Below are positions 1-7,088 of a stretch of 39,627 nt of DNA, piece by piece. Origin of the DNA: Flexilinea sp. (GTDB lineage: Bacteria > Chloroflexota > Anaerolineae > Anaerolineales > Anaerolineaceae); contig JAFRIR010000081.1 of NCBI GenBank assembly GCA_017432685.1, positions 1-39,627 of the forward strand, written 5' to 3'. Every line of letters begins with the position of its first letter. Position 1 is the stretch's first letter. The position numbers and the translations under genes were made by a program. A model generated the notes under the pieces. That model saw only the letters and a list, made by a program, of their open reading frames with translations, did no database searches and had not been told where the DNA came from.

Positions 1-4
1 CCGA

Positions 5-45
5 TACAAATAAATTCAGGCTCGCTGGTTTGCAGCGAGCCCTGA
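5..45 (-). terminator. Intrinsic terminator after khpA
   Basis: A perfect 9-bp stem (GGCTCGCTG at 19-27 with CAGCGAGCC at 33-41, 5-nt loop) can be extended by three pairs past a one-base bulge. Read on the minus strand it lies about 50 nt past the khpA stop and is followed by a T-rich but interrupted tract (GAATTTATTTG). The U-run is imperfect, so termination may be partial. It probably closes the ffh-rpsP-khpA transcript. Confidence 0.6.
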
Positions 46-96
46 TTATTCGTCTGATTTGCATTACCTCGTTCTGCACCGGAAGTCATAGCCATT

Positions 97-369
97 TTAT
101 GCTTCAGGCTCCATTACATCCAGGGTAACCTGTCTTCCGTCTCTGGCAGAAGTGACACGGAGAAGTGTCCGGATCGAATTGGCAACACGGCCGTTTTTCC
201 CGATAATCCTTCCCATGTCTTCCTTTGCAACATGAAGTTCTAAGCGAACGCGTCCACTATTCCTTTCCTGGGAAACTTGCACGCTGCTCGGATCATCTAC
301 CAGTGAAAGTGCAATATATTCCACAAGATCTTTTGCATAATCGACTTTCGCGGAATTATTTCTCTGCAC
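97..369 (-). CDS. khpA: KH-domain RNA-binding protein KhpA
   Basis: Small single-KH RNA-binding protein of 90 residues, the usual size for KhpA (YlqC family). The KH signature loop GKNG is at residues 57-60 within an IIGKNGR motif, followed by the helix that carries RNA-backbone contacts. The start is GTG at 369, preceded by a purine-rich GGAAAGAG stretch on the minus strand. It lies 23 bp after rpsP, the common order rpsP-khpA in many bacteria, where KhpA (often with KhpB) binds structured RNA and affects cell size and translation-related processes. The exact role in this organism is inferred from the family. The family assignment is firm from sequence, length and position. Confidence 0.93.
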   Translation of the reverse strand: MQRNNSAKVDYAKDLVEYIALSLVDDPSSVQVSQERNSGRVRLELHVAKEDMGRIIGKNGRVANSIRTLLRVTSARDGRQVTLDVMEPEA

Positions 370-392
370 TGGGACTCTCTTTCCACTGATAA

Positions 393-749
393 TTATTTGT
401 GAGCAGCAGCGATGCGGGTCTTCTTTTCAACAGGACGATTGGCGTAGTAGGCTTTTGCTTCTTCCAGAACCTTTTCCTGATCTTCACCGCCCTTTACACG
501 AGCCCAGCGTTCGTCCAAACCGACGGATTTGAACAGTTTCGCAACGGATTCACTCGGCTGTGCACCGACAGAGAGCCAGTAATAAATGCGGTCTTCTTTG
601 ACATCGAAGGTGAAGGGTTCTGTGCGTGGGTTGTAGCTGCCCAGAATCTCCAGGAAACGACCATCGCGCGGGCTTTCTTTGTCAGCGGCGACGAGACGGT
701 AAGAAGCTTGCTTTTTCAAGCCTTGACGACGTAAACGAATTTTTACCAT
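393..749 (-). CDS. rpsP: 30S ribosomal protein bS16
   Basis: Ribosomal protein bS16 of the small-subunit body. The typical N-terminus MVKIRLRRQG is followed by the conserved RDGRFLEILGSYNP segment and the DRIYYWLSVGAQPSESV segment. At 118 residues it is longer than the roughly 80-90-residue bS16 core; the extra Lys/Glu-rich tail (about residues 85-118) resembles extensions seen in several phyla. An in-frame upstream extension to 800 is possible, but I chose the ATG at 749 because a strong AGGAGAT ribosome-binding site lies just upstream and homologues begin MVKIRL. It sits between ffh and khpA on the same strand and is most likely co-transcribed with them. Confidence 0.96.
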   Translation of the reverse strand: MVKIRLRRQGLKKQASYRLVAADKESPRDGRFLEILGSYNPRTEPFTFDVKEDRIYYWLSVGAQPSESVAKLFKSVGLDERWARVKGGEDQEKVLEEAKAYYANRPVEKKTRIAAAHK

Positions 750-852
750 TTGAAGGTATCTCCTATTTTGTTTTGTTCGGCTGCCTGTATTCAAATCCAC
801 CGAGGGTTGGCACTGAAGGGATGTGCCGGGTCATAGTGACTTGTTTTCAGGC

Positions 853-2172
853 TCAGTGAAACAGGTTGGAAAGACCCTTCCCACCTGTCTTTTTTACCAT
901 TTTCATCATTTTCTGCGAGTCCCGGAACTGTTTGAGCAGTCTGTTGACTGCGGGAACATCCACACCGGAACCGGCTGCGATCCTGCGTTTGCGGCTGGCA
1001 TTCAGCACGTCCGGGTGACGCCGTTCATAGGGCGTCATGGAAGAAAGGATCGCTTCTGTAGTTTTGATTGATTTTTCAGCTTCCTTCGGGTCTACCTGAC
1101 GGGCAGCTTTCCCGAGGTCACCCGGCAGCATATCGAAGAGCTTGGAGATCGGACCCATTTTCCGCATGCTCTTGAGCTGGTCGGCAAAATCCTCCAGCGT
1201 AAACTGACCGGACATCATGCGCTTAGCCTGCTGTTCACTGTTTTTGTCAAAAGCAGCTTCAGCCTTTTCAATCAAACCAATGATATCACCCATTCCCAGA
1301 ATGCGGGAGGATAAACGTGACGGATCATACGCTTCAATTGCGTCGATACCCTCACCGGTACCGATGAACTTGATCGGCACACCGGTCACGCTGCGGATGG
1401 AAATTGCCGCACCGCCGCGTGCATCGCCATCCATCTTGGAAAGAACAAGACCGGTGATGTTGACATTATCACGGAAACCCTCCGCAACATGCAGCGCTTC
1501 CTGACCGATCATGGAATCGACCACGAGCAGGATCTCATTGATCGGAATATTTTTCTGGATCGCCTGAAGCTCGTCCATCAGGGCCTGATCCAGTTGAGAG
1601 CGGCCTGCCGTATCGACGATCATGACGGTGAAGCCTGCACGTTTGGCGTAATCGTATGCCTGTTTTGCGAGAGCCGGAGGTTTTACGCCTTCCTTATAAA
1701 AGACTTCCACTCCGATTTTTGCACCCAGGGTCTGCAGCTGTTTAACTGCCGCAGGACGGTAAGGGTCTGCAGCAACCAGAAGCACTCGCTCACCCTGTTT
1801 GCGCAGCATATTCGCGACTTTTGCGGAATGAGTGGTTTTACCGGAACCCTGAAGACCGACAAACATGATCACACGGGGTTTTTCACCGCTGAGGTTCAGC
1901 CTTTCCGGTGCACCCAGTGTTTGTTTGAGCTCTTCATTGACGATTTTGATGACCTGCTGTCCGGGGTTCAGCGCTTCAGAGACTTCAACGCCGACAGCCC
2001 GTGACTTTACATCGGCAACAAACTTTTTGACCACTGAATAGTGAACATCCGCTTCCAGAAGCGCAATGCGCACTTCCCGCATGGCGGTATCCACATCCTG
2101 TTCGGAAAGCTTTCCTTTCCGTTTCAGCGAGGCAAATATTTTATCAAATCGTTCAGACAAACTCTCAAACAT
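853..2172 (-). CDS. ffh: Signal recognition particle protein Ffh
   Basis: SRP54-type GTPase that binds 4.5S/SRP RNA and signal sequences of nascent membrane proteins and docks with FtsY. The 439 residues fit the family. The N domain covers about 1-90. The G domain carries P-loop GLQGSGKTT at 106-114, DTAGR at 187-191 and SKMDGDARGG at 245-254. The M domain follows from about 300, with the conserved SRKRRIAAGSG helix at 393-403 and a Met/Lys-rich end (QKMMKMVKK). The ATG at 2172 is preferred over an in-frame start at 2199 because homologues begin near MFESLSERF and an AGGA site precedes it. It is the first gene of the minus-strand operon; a good promoter lies about 40-70 bp upstream. No oddities seen. 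Confidence 0.97.
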   Translation of the reverse strand: MFESLSERFDKIFASLKRKGKLSEQDVDTAMREVRIALLEADVHYSVVKKFVADVKSRAVGVEVSEALNPGQQVIKIVNEELKQTLGAPERLNLSGEKPRVIMFVGLQGSGKTTHSAKVANMLRKQGERVLLVAADPYRPAAVKQLQTLGAKIGVEVFYKEGVKPPALAKQAYDYAKRAGFTVMIVDTAGRSQLDQALMDELQAIQKNIPINEILLVVDSMIGQEALHVAEGFRDNVNITGLVLSKMDGDARGGAAISIRSVTGVPIKFIGTGEGIDAIEAYDPSRLSSRILGMGDIIGLIEKAEAAFDKNSEQQAKRMMSGQFTLEDFADQLKSMRKMGPISKLFDMLPGDLGKAARQVDPKEAEKSIKTTEAILSSMTPYERRHPDVLNASRKRRIAAGSGVDVPAVNRLLKQFRDSQKMMKMVKKTGGKGLSNLFH

Positions 2173-2211
2173 AAACGGTCCTTTACACTTCGGTACCAAA
2201 AAACCTTAAAG

Positions 2212-2240
2212 ATTATACGCGGTTTTGCAATTTGTGTAAA
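2212..2240 (-). promoter_or_regulatory. Sigma70-type promoter of ffh operon
   Basis: On the minus strand TTTACA (plus positions 2240-2235) is followed after exactly 17 nt by a perfect TATAAT (2217-2212). This predicts a start near 2205 and a leader of about 33 nt before the ffh ATG. It is divergent from the cobalamin-unit promoter, whose -35 lies 50 bp away. Confidence 0.75.
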
Positions 2241-2290
2241 GAACCTGTTACAGCTTTTTCTAACATGCTTATTTCTGCGTTATCAATTTG

Positions 2291-2318
2291 TTGACAGGTT
2301 CAAAAGCGATGTTATAAT
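2291..2318 (+). promoter_or_regulatory. Sigma70-type promoter of cobalamin unit
   Basis: A perfect TTGACA at 2291-2296 and a perfect TATAAT at 2313-2318 are separated by 16 nt. The predicted start is about 2325, just before the riboswitch P1 strand at 2333. This is the best promoter match in the window, so the unit is probably strongly transcribed unless the riboswitch stops it. Confidence 0.8.
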
Positions 2319-2330
2319 TTGACTATATAT

Positions 2331-2515
2331 TGTTCGAGTGCCGGCGGTTTTGCAAAAAAGGAGACAGCCGGAGAATAGACAATCCGGTGAAAATCCGGAA
2401 CGGTACCGCCACTGTAAGCGCGGAGGCTGTTGCACAAGGCGAAAGCCGGTCATTGGGAAACCGAGAAGACCGTACAACGGTTGTTGAGGCGCAAGTCAGG
2501 AGACCTGCTCGAATG
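2331..2515 (+). promoter_or_regulatory. Cobalamin riboswitch aptamer
   Basis: The hallmark blocks of the adenosylcobalamin-class aptamer are present in order: AATCCGGTGAAAATCCGGAA, then the B12-box-like CCGCCACTGTAAGCG, then AAGTCAGGAGACCTGC at 2493-2508. A closing P1 helix is visible: TTCGAG (2333-2338) pairs with CTCGAA (2508-2513). It lies in the 5' leader of a gene unit for cobalt chelation, metal/corrin transport and corrin synthesis, as expected. By family knowledge coenzyme B12 binding lowers expression. With the downstream terminator, control is most likely by premature termination. Confidence 0.95.
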
Positions 2516-2574
2516 AAGTTGCTTATGTGATCCCGGTACAGGAGAGGTAAGCGGAACGTTCTGCAGAAAAACGG

Positions 2575-2611
2575 CTGCGGCAGCTATGATTAGGCTGCCG
2601 CAGTTTTTTTT
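2575..2611 (+). terminator. Riboswitch expression-platform terminator
   Basis: A perfect 10-bp stem CTGCGGCAGC (2575-2584) / GCTGCCGCAG (2594-2603) with a 9-nt loop is followed by eight consecutive T residues (2604-2611). It lies about 60 nt after the aptamer and about 100 nt before cbiK. This is a classic intrinsic terminator and should be the off-switch of the cobalamin riboswitch. I could not resolve the competing antiterminator with confidence. Confidence 0.9.
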
Positions 2612-2715
2612 GAGCAATTTGGACAAAAATTTTCCGTAATGGTTTCCTGTTTCCGGTCTATCACCTTTGAGATATCCGGCGAATACCGGAAAACATTATG
2701 GAGGATAAAAATCAT

Positions 2716-3855
2716 ATGAAAAAAATCGTTTTGCTTGTCTTGTCTTTTTGTCTTGTTTTTACCGCTGTCTGCTTTGCAGATGCGGAAGCTGACAAAGCCG
2801 CTGCCGATCATGTTGCCGAACTGATCGATGCCATCTACGTTCAGGAACGTACCGACGAGACCGACACGCTTTGCGCAGAAGCCAAAGCCGCCTGGGACGC
2901 GCTGACCAATGAACAAAAGGAGCTGGTAGAAGGCGAAAATGCTGATCCGGATTATTTCGGCCGCAATACCGGGGACGCCTCTCTGGATGATCCCCGCAAC
3001 CAGGATGAGATCGGTGAGAATGAAATTCTGGTGGTTTCCTTCGGGACCTCTTATAATGACAGCCGAGCCAAAGACATTAAAGGCATCGAGGATGCTTTGC
3101 AGGAATCTTTCCCGGATTGGTCCGTCCGCCGTGCATTCACCGCACAGACAATCATCAACCACATCCAGGCCCGTGACGGTGAATTCATCGACAATATGGA
3201 TCAGGCTCTGGAACGTGCTGTTGCCAACGGAGTGAAAAACCTTATTGTTCAGCCGACCCACCTGATGCACGGTGCGGAATACGATGAAATGGTTGAAGCC
3301 CTCGATGCTTACAGCGATAAAATCGAAAAAATTTCCATCGGTGAACCGCTGCTTGGACCGGTCGGAGCCGATGCTACCGTCATCAATGCTGACAAGACCG
3401 CGGTGGCTCTTTCTTTGACTGTTTCAGCCGTGTTGGATTCGGATTATGATACCCTGGAAGCAGCTGCTGAAGACGGAACAGCTTTCGTTTTCATGGGCCA
3501 CGGTACCACGCATGTTGCCAAGGTCAGCTACAGCCAGATGGCTACCCAGATGAAAGAGCTGGAATTTAACAACGTCTTCATCGGAACCGTTGAAGGCGAA
3601 CCGGAATCCACTTCTGCTGAAGCCATTATCGAAACCGTTAAAGAAGCCGGGTACACCAAAGTGATCCTGCGCCCGCTGATGGTCGTTGCCGGTGACCATG
3701 CCAACAACGACATGGCCGGTGATGATGAGGATTCCTGGAAATCCATGTTTGAAGCTGCCGGATTTGAAGTATCCTGCCAGATCGCCGGTCTCGGCCGCAT
3801 TCCTACCATCCAGGCACAGTATGTTATCCATACCTTGATGGCTGCGGCAAATTAA
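2716..3855 (+). CDS. cbiK: Exported anaerobic cobaltochelatase CbiK
   Basis: Class II chelatase that inserts Co2+ into sirohydrochlorin in the anaerobic B12 pathway. The CbiK core begins near residue 103 (ILVVSFGTSYNDSR). It contains FMGHG with His262 and VAGDHANND with His328, which match the two metal-binding histidines of Salmonella CbiK, plus Glu293 in GTVEGEP. Unusually, a clear Sec signal peptide (residues 1-21, basic start then hydrophobic core, FADA cleavage area) and a helical spacer of about 75 residues precede the core, so the enzyme is predicted to act outside the membrane, as does the periplasmic CbiK of Desulfovibrio. I chose ATG 2716 (GGAGG at 2700-2704) over ATG 2698. It is the first gene after the riboswitch. 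Confidence 0.92.
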   Translation: MKKIVLLVLSFCLVFTAVCFADAEADKAAADHVAELIDAIYVQERTDETDTLCAEAKAAWDALTNEQKELVEGENADPDYFGRNTGDASLDDPRNQDEIGENEILVVSFGTSYNDSRAKDIKGIEDALQESFPDWSVRRAFTAQTIINHIQARDGEFIDNMDQALERAVANGVKNLIVQPTHLMHGAEYDEMVEALDAYSDKIEKISIGEPLLGPVGADATVINADKTAVALSLTVSAVLDSDYDTLEAAAEDGTAFVFMGHGTTHVAKVSYSQMATQMKELEFNNVFIGTVEGEPESTSAEAIIETVKEAGYTKVILRPLMVVAGDHANNDMAGDDEDSWKSMFEAAGFEVSCQIAGLGRIPTIQAQYVIHTLMAAAN

Positions 3856-3869
3856 ATTTCATCTTCATT

Positions 3870-3896
3870 AGCCCGGGATATGCTTTATCCCGGGCT
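3870..3896 (+). other. GC-rich hairpin between cbiK and next gene
   Basis: A perfect 11-bp inverted repeat AGCCCGGGATA / TATCCCGGGCT with a 5-nt loop begins 14 nt after the cbiK stop and ends 22 nt before the next start codon. No T-run follows, so it is not a standard terminator. It may act as a 3' stability element that allows more cbiK message than downstream message. Confidence 0.6.
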
Positions 3897-3918
3897 GTAT
3901 TATATGAAAGGATCTGTT

Positions 3919-4716
3919 ATGAAAAACAATTTCCGGACAGAAAAGTTTTTATTGGTTTTATCCCTTTTACTTGTTTTCATTTCCTGCACGGTCGTTTATT
4001 CACAGGATGAACCGCTTGAAGACGGTGTTTACTCTGCCGTTTTCACTACAGACAGCTCCATGTTTAATCTGTGTGAAACCAGTGAAGGCCGTGGGACCCT
4101 TACCGTAAAGAACGGCGAAATGGTTCTTCATGCAACTTTATCTTCTAAAAATCACCTTCATTTATTCTTAGGTCTTGCCGAAGATGCAAAAAAAGAAGGA
4201 GCGGAGTTACTGGATCCGACCATTGATAAGGTCGTTTACAGTGACGGTTTCGCAGATGAAGTTCATGGTTTTGACATACCTGTTCCTTATCTCAATGAGG
4301 ATTTCGATCTGGCGCTGGTCGGAAAAAAGGGAAAGTGGTATGACCATAAAGTCAGTGTCAGCGACCCGATCTATGTCGGGCCTTTGGAGTCGGAATCAAC
4401 CGGTGAAACATTTCTTTGTGATGTCGTTCTCAAAGGCGGCAGCGGCAAGGCCTCTATTGAAAGTCCGGCTGTTCTGACAGAAACTGATGGTGAATACACC
4501 GCGATGATCATCTGGAGCAGTAAGAATTATGAATACATGCTCATTGATGGTGTTCAGTATGATCCGGTCAATACGGAAAAAAATTCAACATTCGAAATTC
4601 CTGTTGTTCTGGACACTGAAATACCGGTCAGTGCACTGACCGTCGCCATGAGCAGTCCGCATTTGATCGATTACACACTGTTTTTTGACAGCGGAACTTT
4701 GGTAAGTCAGAAATAA
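3919..4716 (+). CDS. Exported two-domain NEAT-like binding protein
   Basis: Predicted exported protein of 265 residues. A hydrophobic segment at about residues 9-24 ends in FISC (weak lipobox) and VYSQ, so it is either a lipoprotein or a cleaved secreted protein. Two tandem beta-rich domains follow. The first begins DGVYSAVFTTDSSMFN (about 35-155). The second begins FLCDVVLKGGSGKASIESPA (about 165-262) and holds WSSKNYEYMLIDGVQYDP and a closing FEIPV...MSSPH...YTLFFD strand pattern. The general shape recalls NEAT (iron-transport-associated) domains that bind haem, but this is pattern recognition, not proof. It lies between an exported CbiK and an iron/corrinoid ABC importer under a B12 riboswitch, so a role in capturing cobalt, haem-like or corrinoid ligands is inferred. 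Start ATG 3919 has AAAGGAT upstream. Confidence 0.6.
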   Translation: MKNNFRTEKFLLVLSLLLVFISCTVVYSQDEPLEDGVYSAVFTTDSSMFNLCETSEGRGTLTVKNGEMVLHATLSSKNHLHLFLGLAEDAKKEGAELLDPTIDKVVYSDGFADEVHGFDIPVPYLNEDFDLALVGKKGKWYDHKVSVSDPIYVGPLESESTGETFLCDVVLKGGSGKASIESPAVLTETDGEYTAMIIWSSKNYEYMLIDGVQYDPVNTEKNSTFEIPVVLDTEIPVSALTVAMSSPHLIDYTLFFDSGTLVSQK

Positions 4717-4757
4717 GAGATAAGAAACAAGATATTTGCAGCCAGAATTTTGAGAGC
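4716..4757 (+). repeat. Degenerate 7-bp tandem repeat, array 1
   Basis: About six 7-bp units fill the spacer between the exported protein and the binding-protein gene. The first begins on the last base of the stop codon (AGAGATA, then units such as AGAAACA and AGATATT, with weaker ones such as TGCAGCC after). The AG.....-phase is held across the first units. It shares the in-phase block GCAGCCAG and a downstream GGAATGAA with array 3 (10184-10239). Confidence 0.6.
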
Positions 4758-4762
4758 ATGGA

Positions 4763-5887
4763 ATGAATCATTGGTATAAAGAAATTTTTTTTGCTTTGAT
4801 CCTTGGCATTTTCTGCAATCTTCCTGTCTCCGGGATGCAAATCAACGGGCAGGAACCTGCCCGCATTCTGCCTTTGGACTATGCAGAAAAATTTTCAGTC
4901 GATTATTATGAAAACGGTTATAAACTGCTGACCGTCAGTGATGGTCAGCAGTTTTTACTGATTCCACCGGAAACTGAAATTCCTGAAGACCTTCCCACCG
5001 GCATTGTTCTCCTTCAGCAGCCTCTGGAAAACATCTACCTTGCTGCGACAGCCGTAATGTGTCTGTTCGATGCACTGGATGAATTGGATTCAATCCGCCT
5101 TTCAGGTTCCAAAGAAGACAACTGGTATATTGAAAACGCCCGGCAGGCAATGCAGGACGGCAGGATCATCTATGCAGGAAAATATAGTGAACCGGATTAT
5201 GAACTGCTTTTAGAAAACCGCTGTTCCCTTGCCATCGAATCACAAATGATCGGTCATGCTTCCGAAGTAAAGGATAAGCTCGAAGAGCTGGGAATTCCGG
5301 TCCTGGTAGACTTATCCAGCTCTGAACCGCATCCTCTGGGACGCACCGAATGGATCCGGTTTTACGCTGCACTTTTCGACAAAGAAAAAACTGCAGATAA
5401 ACTCTTTCAAGAACAGAAGGATTATCTGAATAAAGCGTTATCTTCCGGGAATACCGGAAAAACCGCTGTCTTTTTCCACATCAGTTCTTCCGGAAAGGTC
5501 GTGGTCCGAAAATCAGGAGATTACGTCAGCAAAATGATCGACCTTGCCGGAGGCAAATATGTTTTCGACAGCATCGGAGATCCGGAAAAATCGACTTCCA
5601 CCGTTACCATTGATATGGAAACGTTTTTTGCCGGAGCAAAAGATGCGGATGTGATCATTTATAACAGCACCATCGCAGGAGAAGTCAGCAGCATCGCAGA
5701 GCTTCTCATGAAAAGTGATTTGCTGTCTGAATTTAAGGCAGTCGGATCCGGTAATGTCTGGTGTACAAGCCAGAATATGTACCAGGATACAACAAACCTC
5801 GGGCAGATGATCCAAAGCCTGCATCTCATTTTCACCGGTGAAGCGGATGATTTTGACGAACTACCGTATTTTTATCGACTAAGATAA
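4763..5887 (+). CDS. ABC importer substrate-binding protein (FecB/BtuF type)
   Basis: Solute-binding component of a metal-chelate/corrinoid ABC importer, 374 residues, with a hydrophobic N-terminal export segment (about 7-24). No good lipobox is seen, although a Cys lies in the segment. The two-lobe periplasmic-binding-protein-2 pattern is visible: CSLAIESQMIGHASEVKDKLEELGIPVLVDLS near 155-190, a long linking helix (DKEKTADKLFQEQKDYL), then SGKVVVRKSGDYVSKMIDLAGGKYVF and DADVIIYNSTIAG in the C-lobe. Ligand is not readable from sequence; iron-siderophore, haem, cobalt chelate or B12 are candidates. The B12 riboswitch and corrin genes favour a cobalt or corrinoid substrate. It is followed by its permease and ATPase. 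Confidence 0.82.
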   Translation: MNHWYKEIFFALILGIFCNLPVSGMQINGQEPARILPLDYAEKFSVDYYENGYKLLTVSDGQQFLLIPPETEIPEDLPTGIVLLQQPLENIYLAATAVMCLFDALDELDSIRLSGSKEDNWYIENARQAMQDGRIIYAGKYSEPDYELLLENRCSLAIESQMIGHASEVKDKLEELGIPVLVDLSSSEPHPLGRTEWIRFYAALFDKEKTADKLFQEQKDYLNKALSSGNTGKTAVFFHISSSGKVVVRKSGDYVSKMIDLAGGKYVFDSIGDPEKSTSTVTIDMETFFAGAKDADVIIYNSTIAGEVSSIAELLMKSDLLSEFKAVGSGNVWCTSQNMYQDTTNLGQMIQSLHLIFTGEADDFDELPYFYRLR

Positions 5888-5911
5888 GATAGGTATCAGG
5901 TATTAGGTATA
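5884..5911 (+). repeat. Degenerate 7-bp tandem repeat, array 2
   Basis: Four 7-bp units begin inside the stop codon of the binding-protein gene; the last three are AGGTAT followed by C, T or A. The array occupies the start of a 90-bp spacer that leads to the permease. Same AG.....-phase as arrays 1, 3 and 4. Confidence 0.55.
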
Positions 5912-5977
5912 CTCAGAAATTCAGAGGCCGGGATTCCGAACCGGGTTGATCGGGAAAATCGGAATACAGAGGGAATT

Positions 5978-7087
5978 TTGAAAAAGAGAAGCGAAACGGC
6001 ATTATCGACCAACAGATCAGCCAGATTCGTACTGGTCACGGGTCTGCTTGTTTTGTTACTCATCCTTGGACTGGTGATCAATGCCAATACCGGTTCCGTT
6101 TCGATTCCCGCTGCAGATATCTTCCATATGACTTTTCAGAGTCTTCGTTTGAATATCATGAATTTTTTCAGTGCAGGGAAATATAAATCCGAGTTGGGTG
6201 CTGTCATTAATGAGAATACAGCAAGCCAGATCCTGTTCCGTATCCGTCTTCCCCGCGTCCTGCTGGCGGCGCTGCTGGGAGGAGCTCTCTCCGTTTCCGG
6301 TTACCTCTTACAGGTCTTTTTCCGCAACCCCATTGCAGGTCCCTTTGTGCTCGGGATTTCTTCCGGAGCCAAAATGGTCGTCGGGTTGACTTTGATTTTT
6401 TTGATTCCACACAGCACCAACACCGCATCTTTTTCCCTGATGTTTGCCGCATTCATCGGTTCACTGCTCATCACGCTCCTGGTGCTCGTGTTTTCCCAGA
6501 AAGTTCAAAGCATGTCCATGCTGCTCGTCATCGGGATCATGGTCGGATATATCTGCAGCGCCGTCACGGATTTCTGCATCACCTTTGCCAATGACCATGA
6601 CGTGATCAACCTGACGAACTGGTCGATGGGCTCCTTTTCCGGAGCAAACTGGCCCCATGTCCGCACTGCGTTCCTGATTTGTATTCCCGGGGTCATCGTT
6701 TCGTTTTTGCTTTCGAAACCAATCAGCGCCTATTTGCTCAGCGAAGCTTATGCTGCCAGCATGGGTGTACCCGTCAAAGCATTCCGCGCAGCATTGCTGT
6801 TGGTTTCCAGCCTGCTTTCAGCCTGCGTGACCGCAATCGCCGGTCCAATCTCTTTCGTCGGTATCGCTGTCCCGCATATAGCCCGGATCCTGTTGAAAAG
6901 CTCCAGGCCGCATTATTTGATCCCGACAGTTTTTTTCAGCGGAGCGGTCTTTTGTGTATTCTGCGACCTCCTGGCAAGGACGATGTTTGCACCACTGGAA
7001 CTGAAGATCGGTACCGTGACCTCAATTCTCGGTGCCCCCGTCGTGATTTACCTGATGATCCGGCGCCATTCTGCGGAGAGAAAATAA
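5978..7087 (+). CDS. ABC importer permease (FecCD/BtuC family)
   Basis: Membrane permease of an iron-siderophore/haem/B12-type importer, 369 residues, with eight to ten predicted hydrophobic helices. The first is at about 17-36. Family motifs visible are RIRLPRVLLAALLGGALSVSGY (periplasmic-side loop and helix start), NPIAGPFVLGISSGA, LLLVSSLLSACVTAIAGPISFVGIAVPHIAR (the coupling-helix region that contacts the ATPase) and GAVFCVFCDLLART near the end. The start is TTG at 5978, preceded by AGAGGG; no better ATG exists upstream. It is directly followed (1-bp gap) by the ATPase. Substrate is inferred from the operon, not from the protein. Confidence 0.9.
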   Translation: MKKRSETALSTNRSARFVLVTGLLVLLLILGLVINANTGSVSIPAADIFHMTFQSLRLNIMNFFSAGKYKSELGAVINENTASQILFRIRLPRVLLAALLGGALSVSGYLLQVFFRNPIAGPFVLGISSGAKMVVGLTLIFLIPHSTNTASFSLMFAAFIGSLLITLLVLVFSQKVQSMSMLLVIGIMVGYICSAVTDFCITFANDHDVINLTNWSMGSFSGANWPHVRTAFLICIPGVIVSFLLSKPISAYLLSEAYAASMGVPVKAFRAALLLVSSLLSACVTAIAGPISFVGIAVPHIARILLKSSRPHYLIPTVFFSGAVFCVFCDLLARTMFAPLELKIGTVTSILGAPVVIYLMIRRHSAERK

Positions 7088-7088
7088 A

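Noticed and set aside
2173..2199. Longer ffh start at 2199
   Set aside because: The nine extra residues are not part of the Ffh family N-terminus and the AGGA site fits the start at 2172.
2590..3270. Long minus-strand open frame opposite cbiK
   Set aside because: It is a shadow of cbiK: the plus strand has signal peptide, CbiK motifs and ribosome-binding site, and the reverse product resembles nothing.
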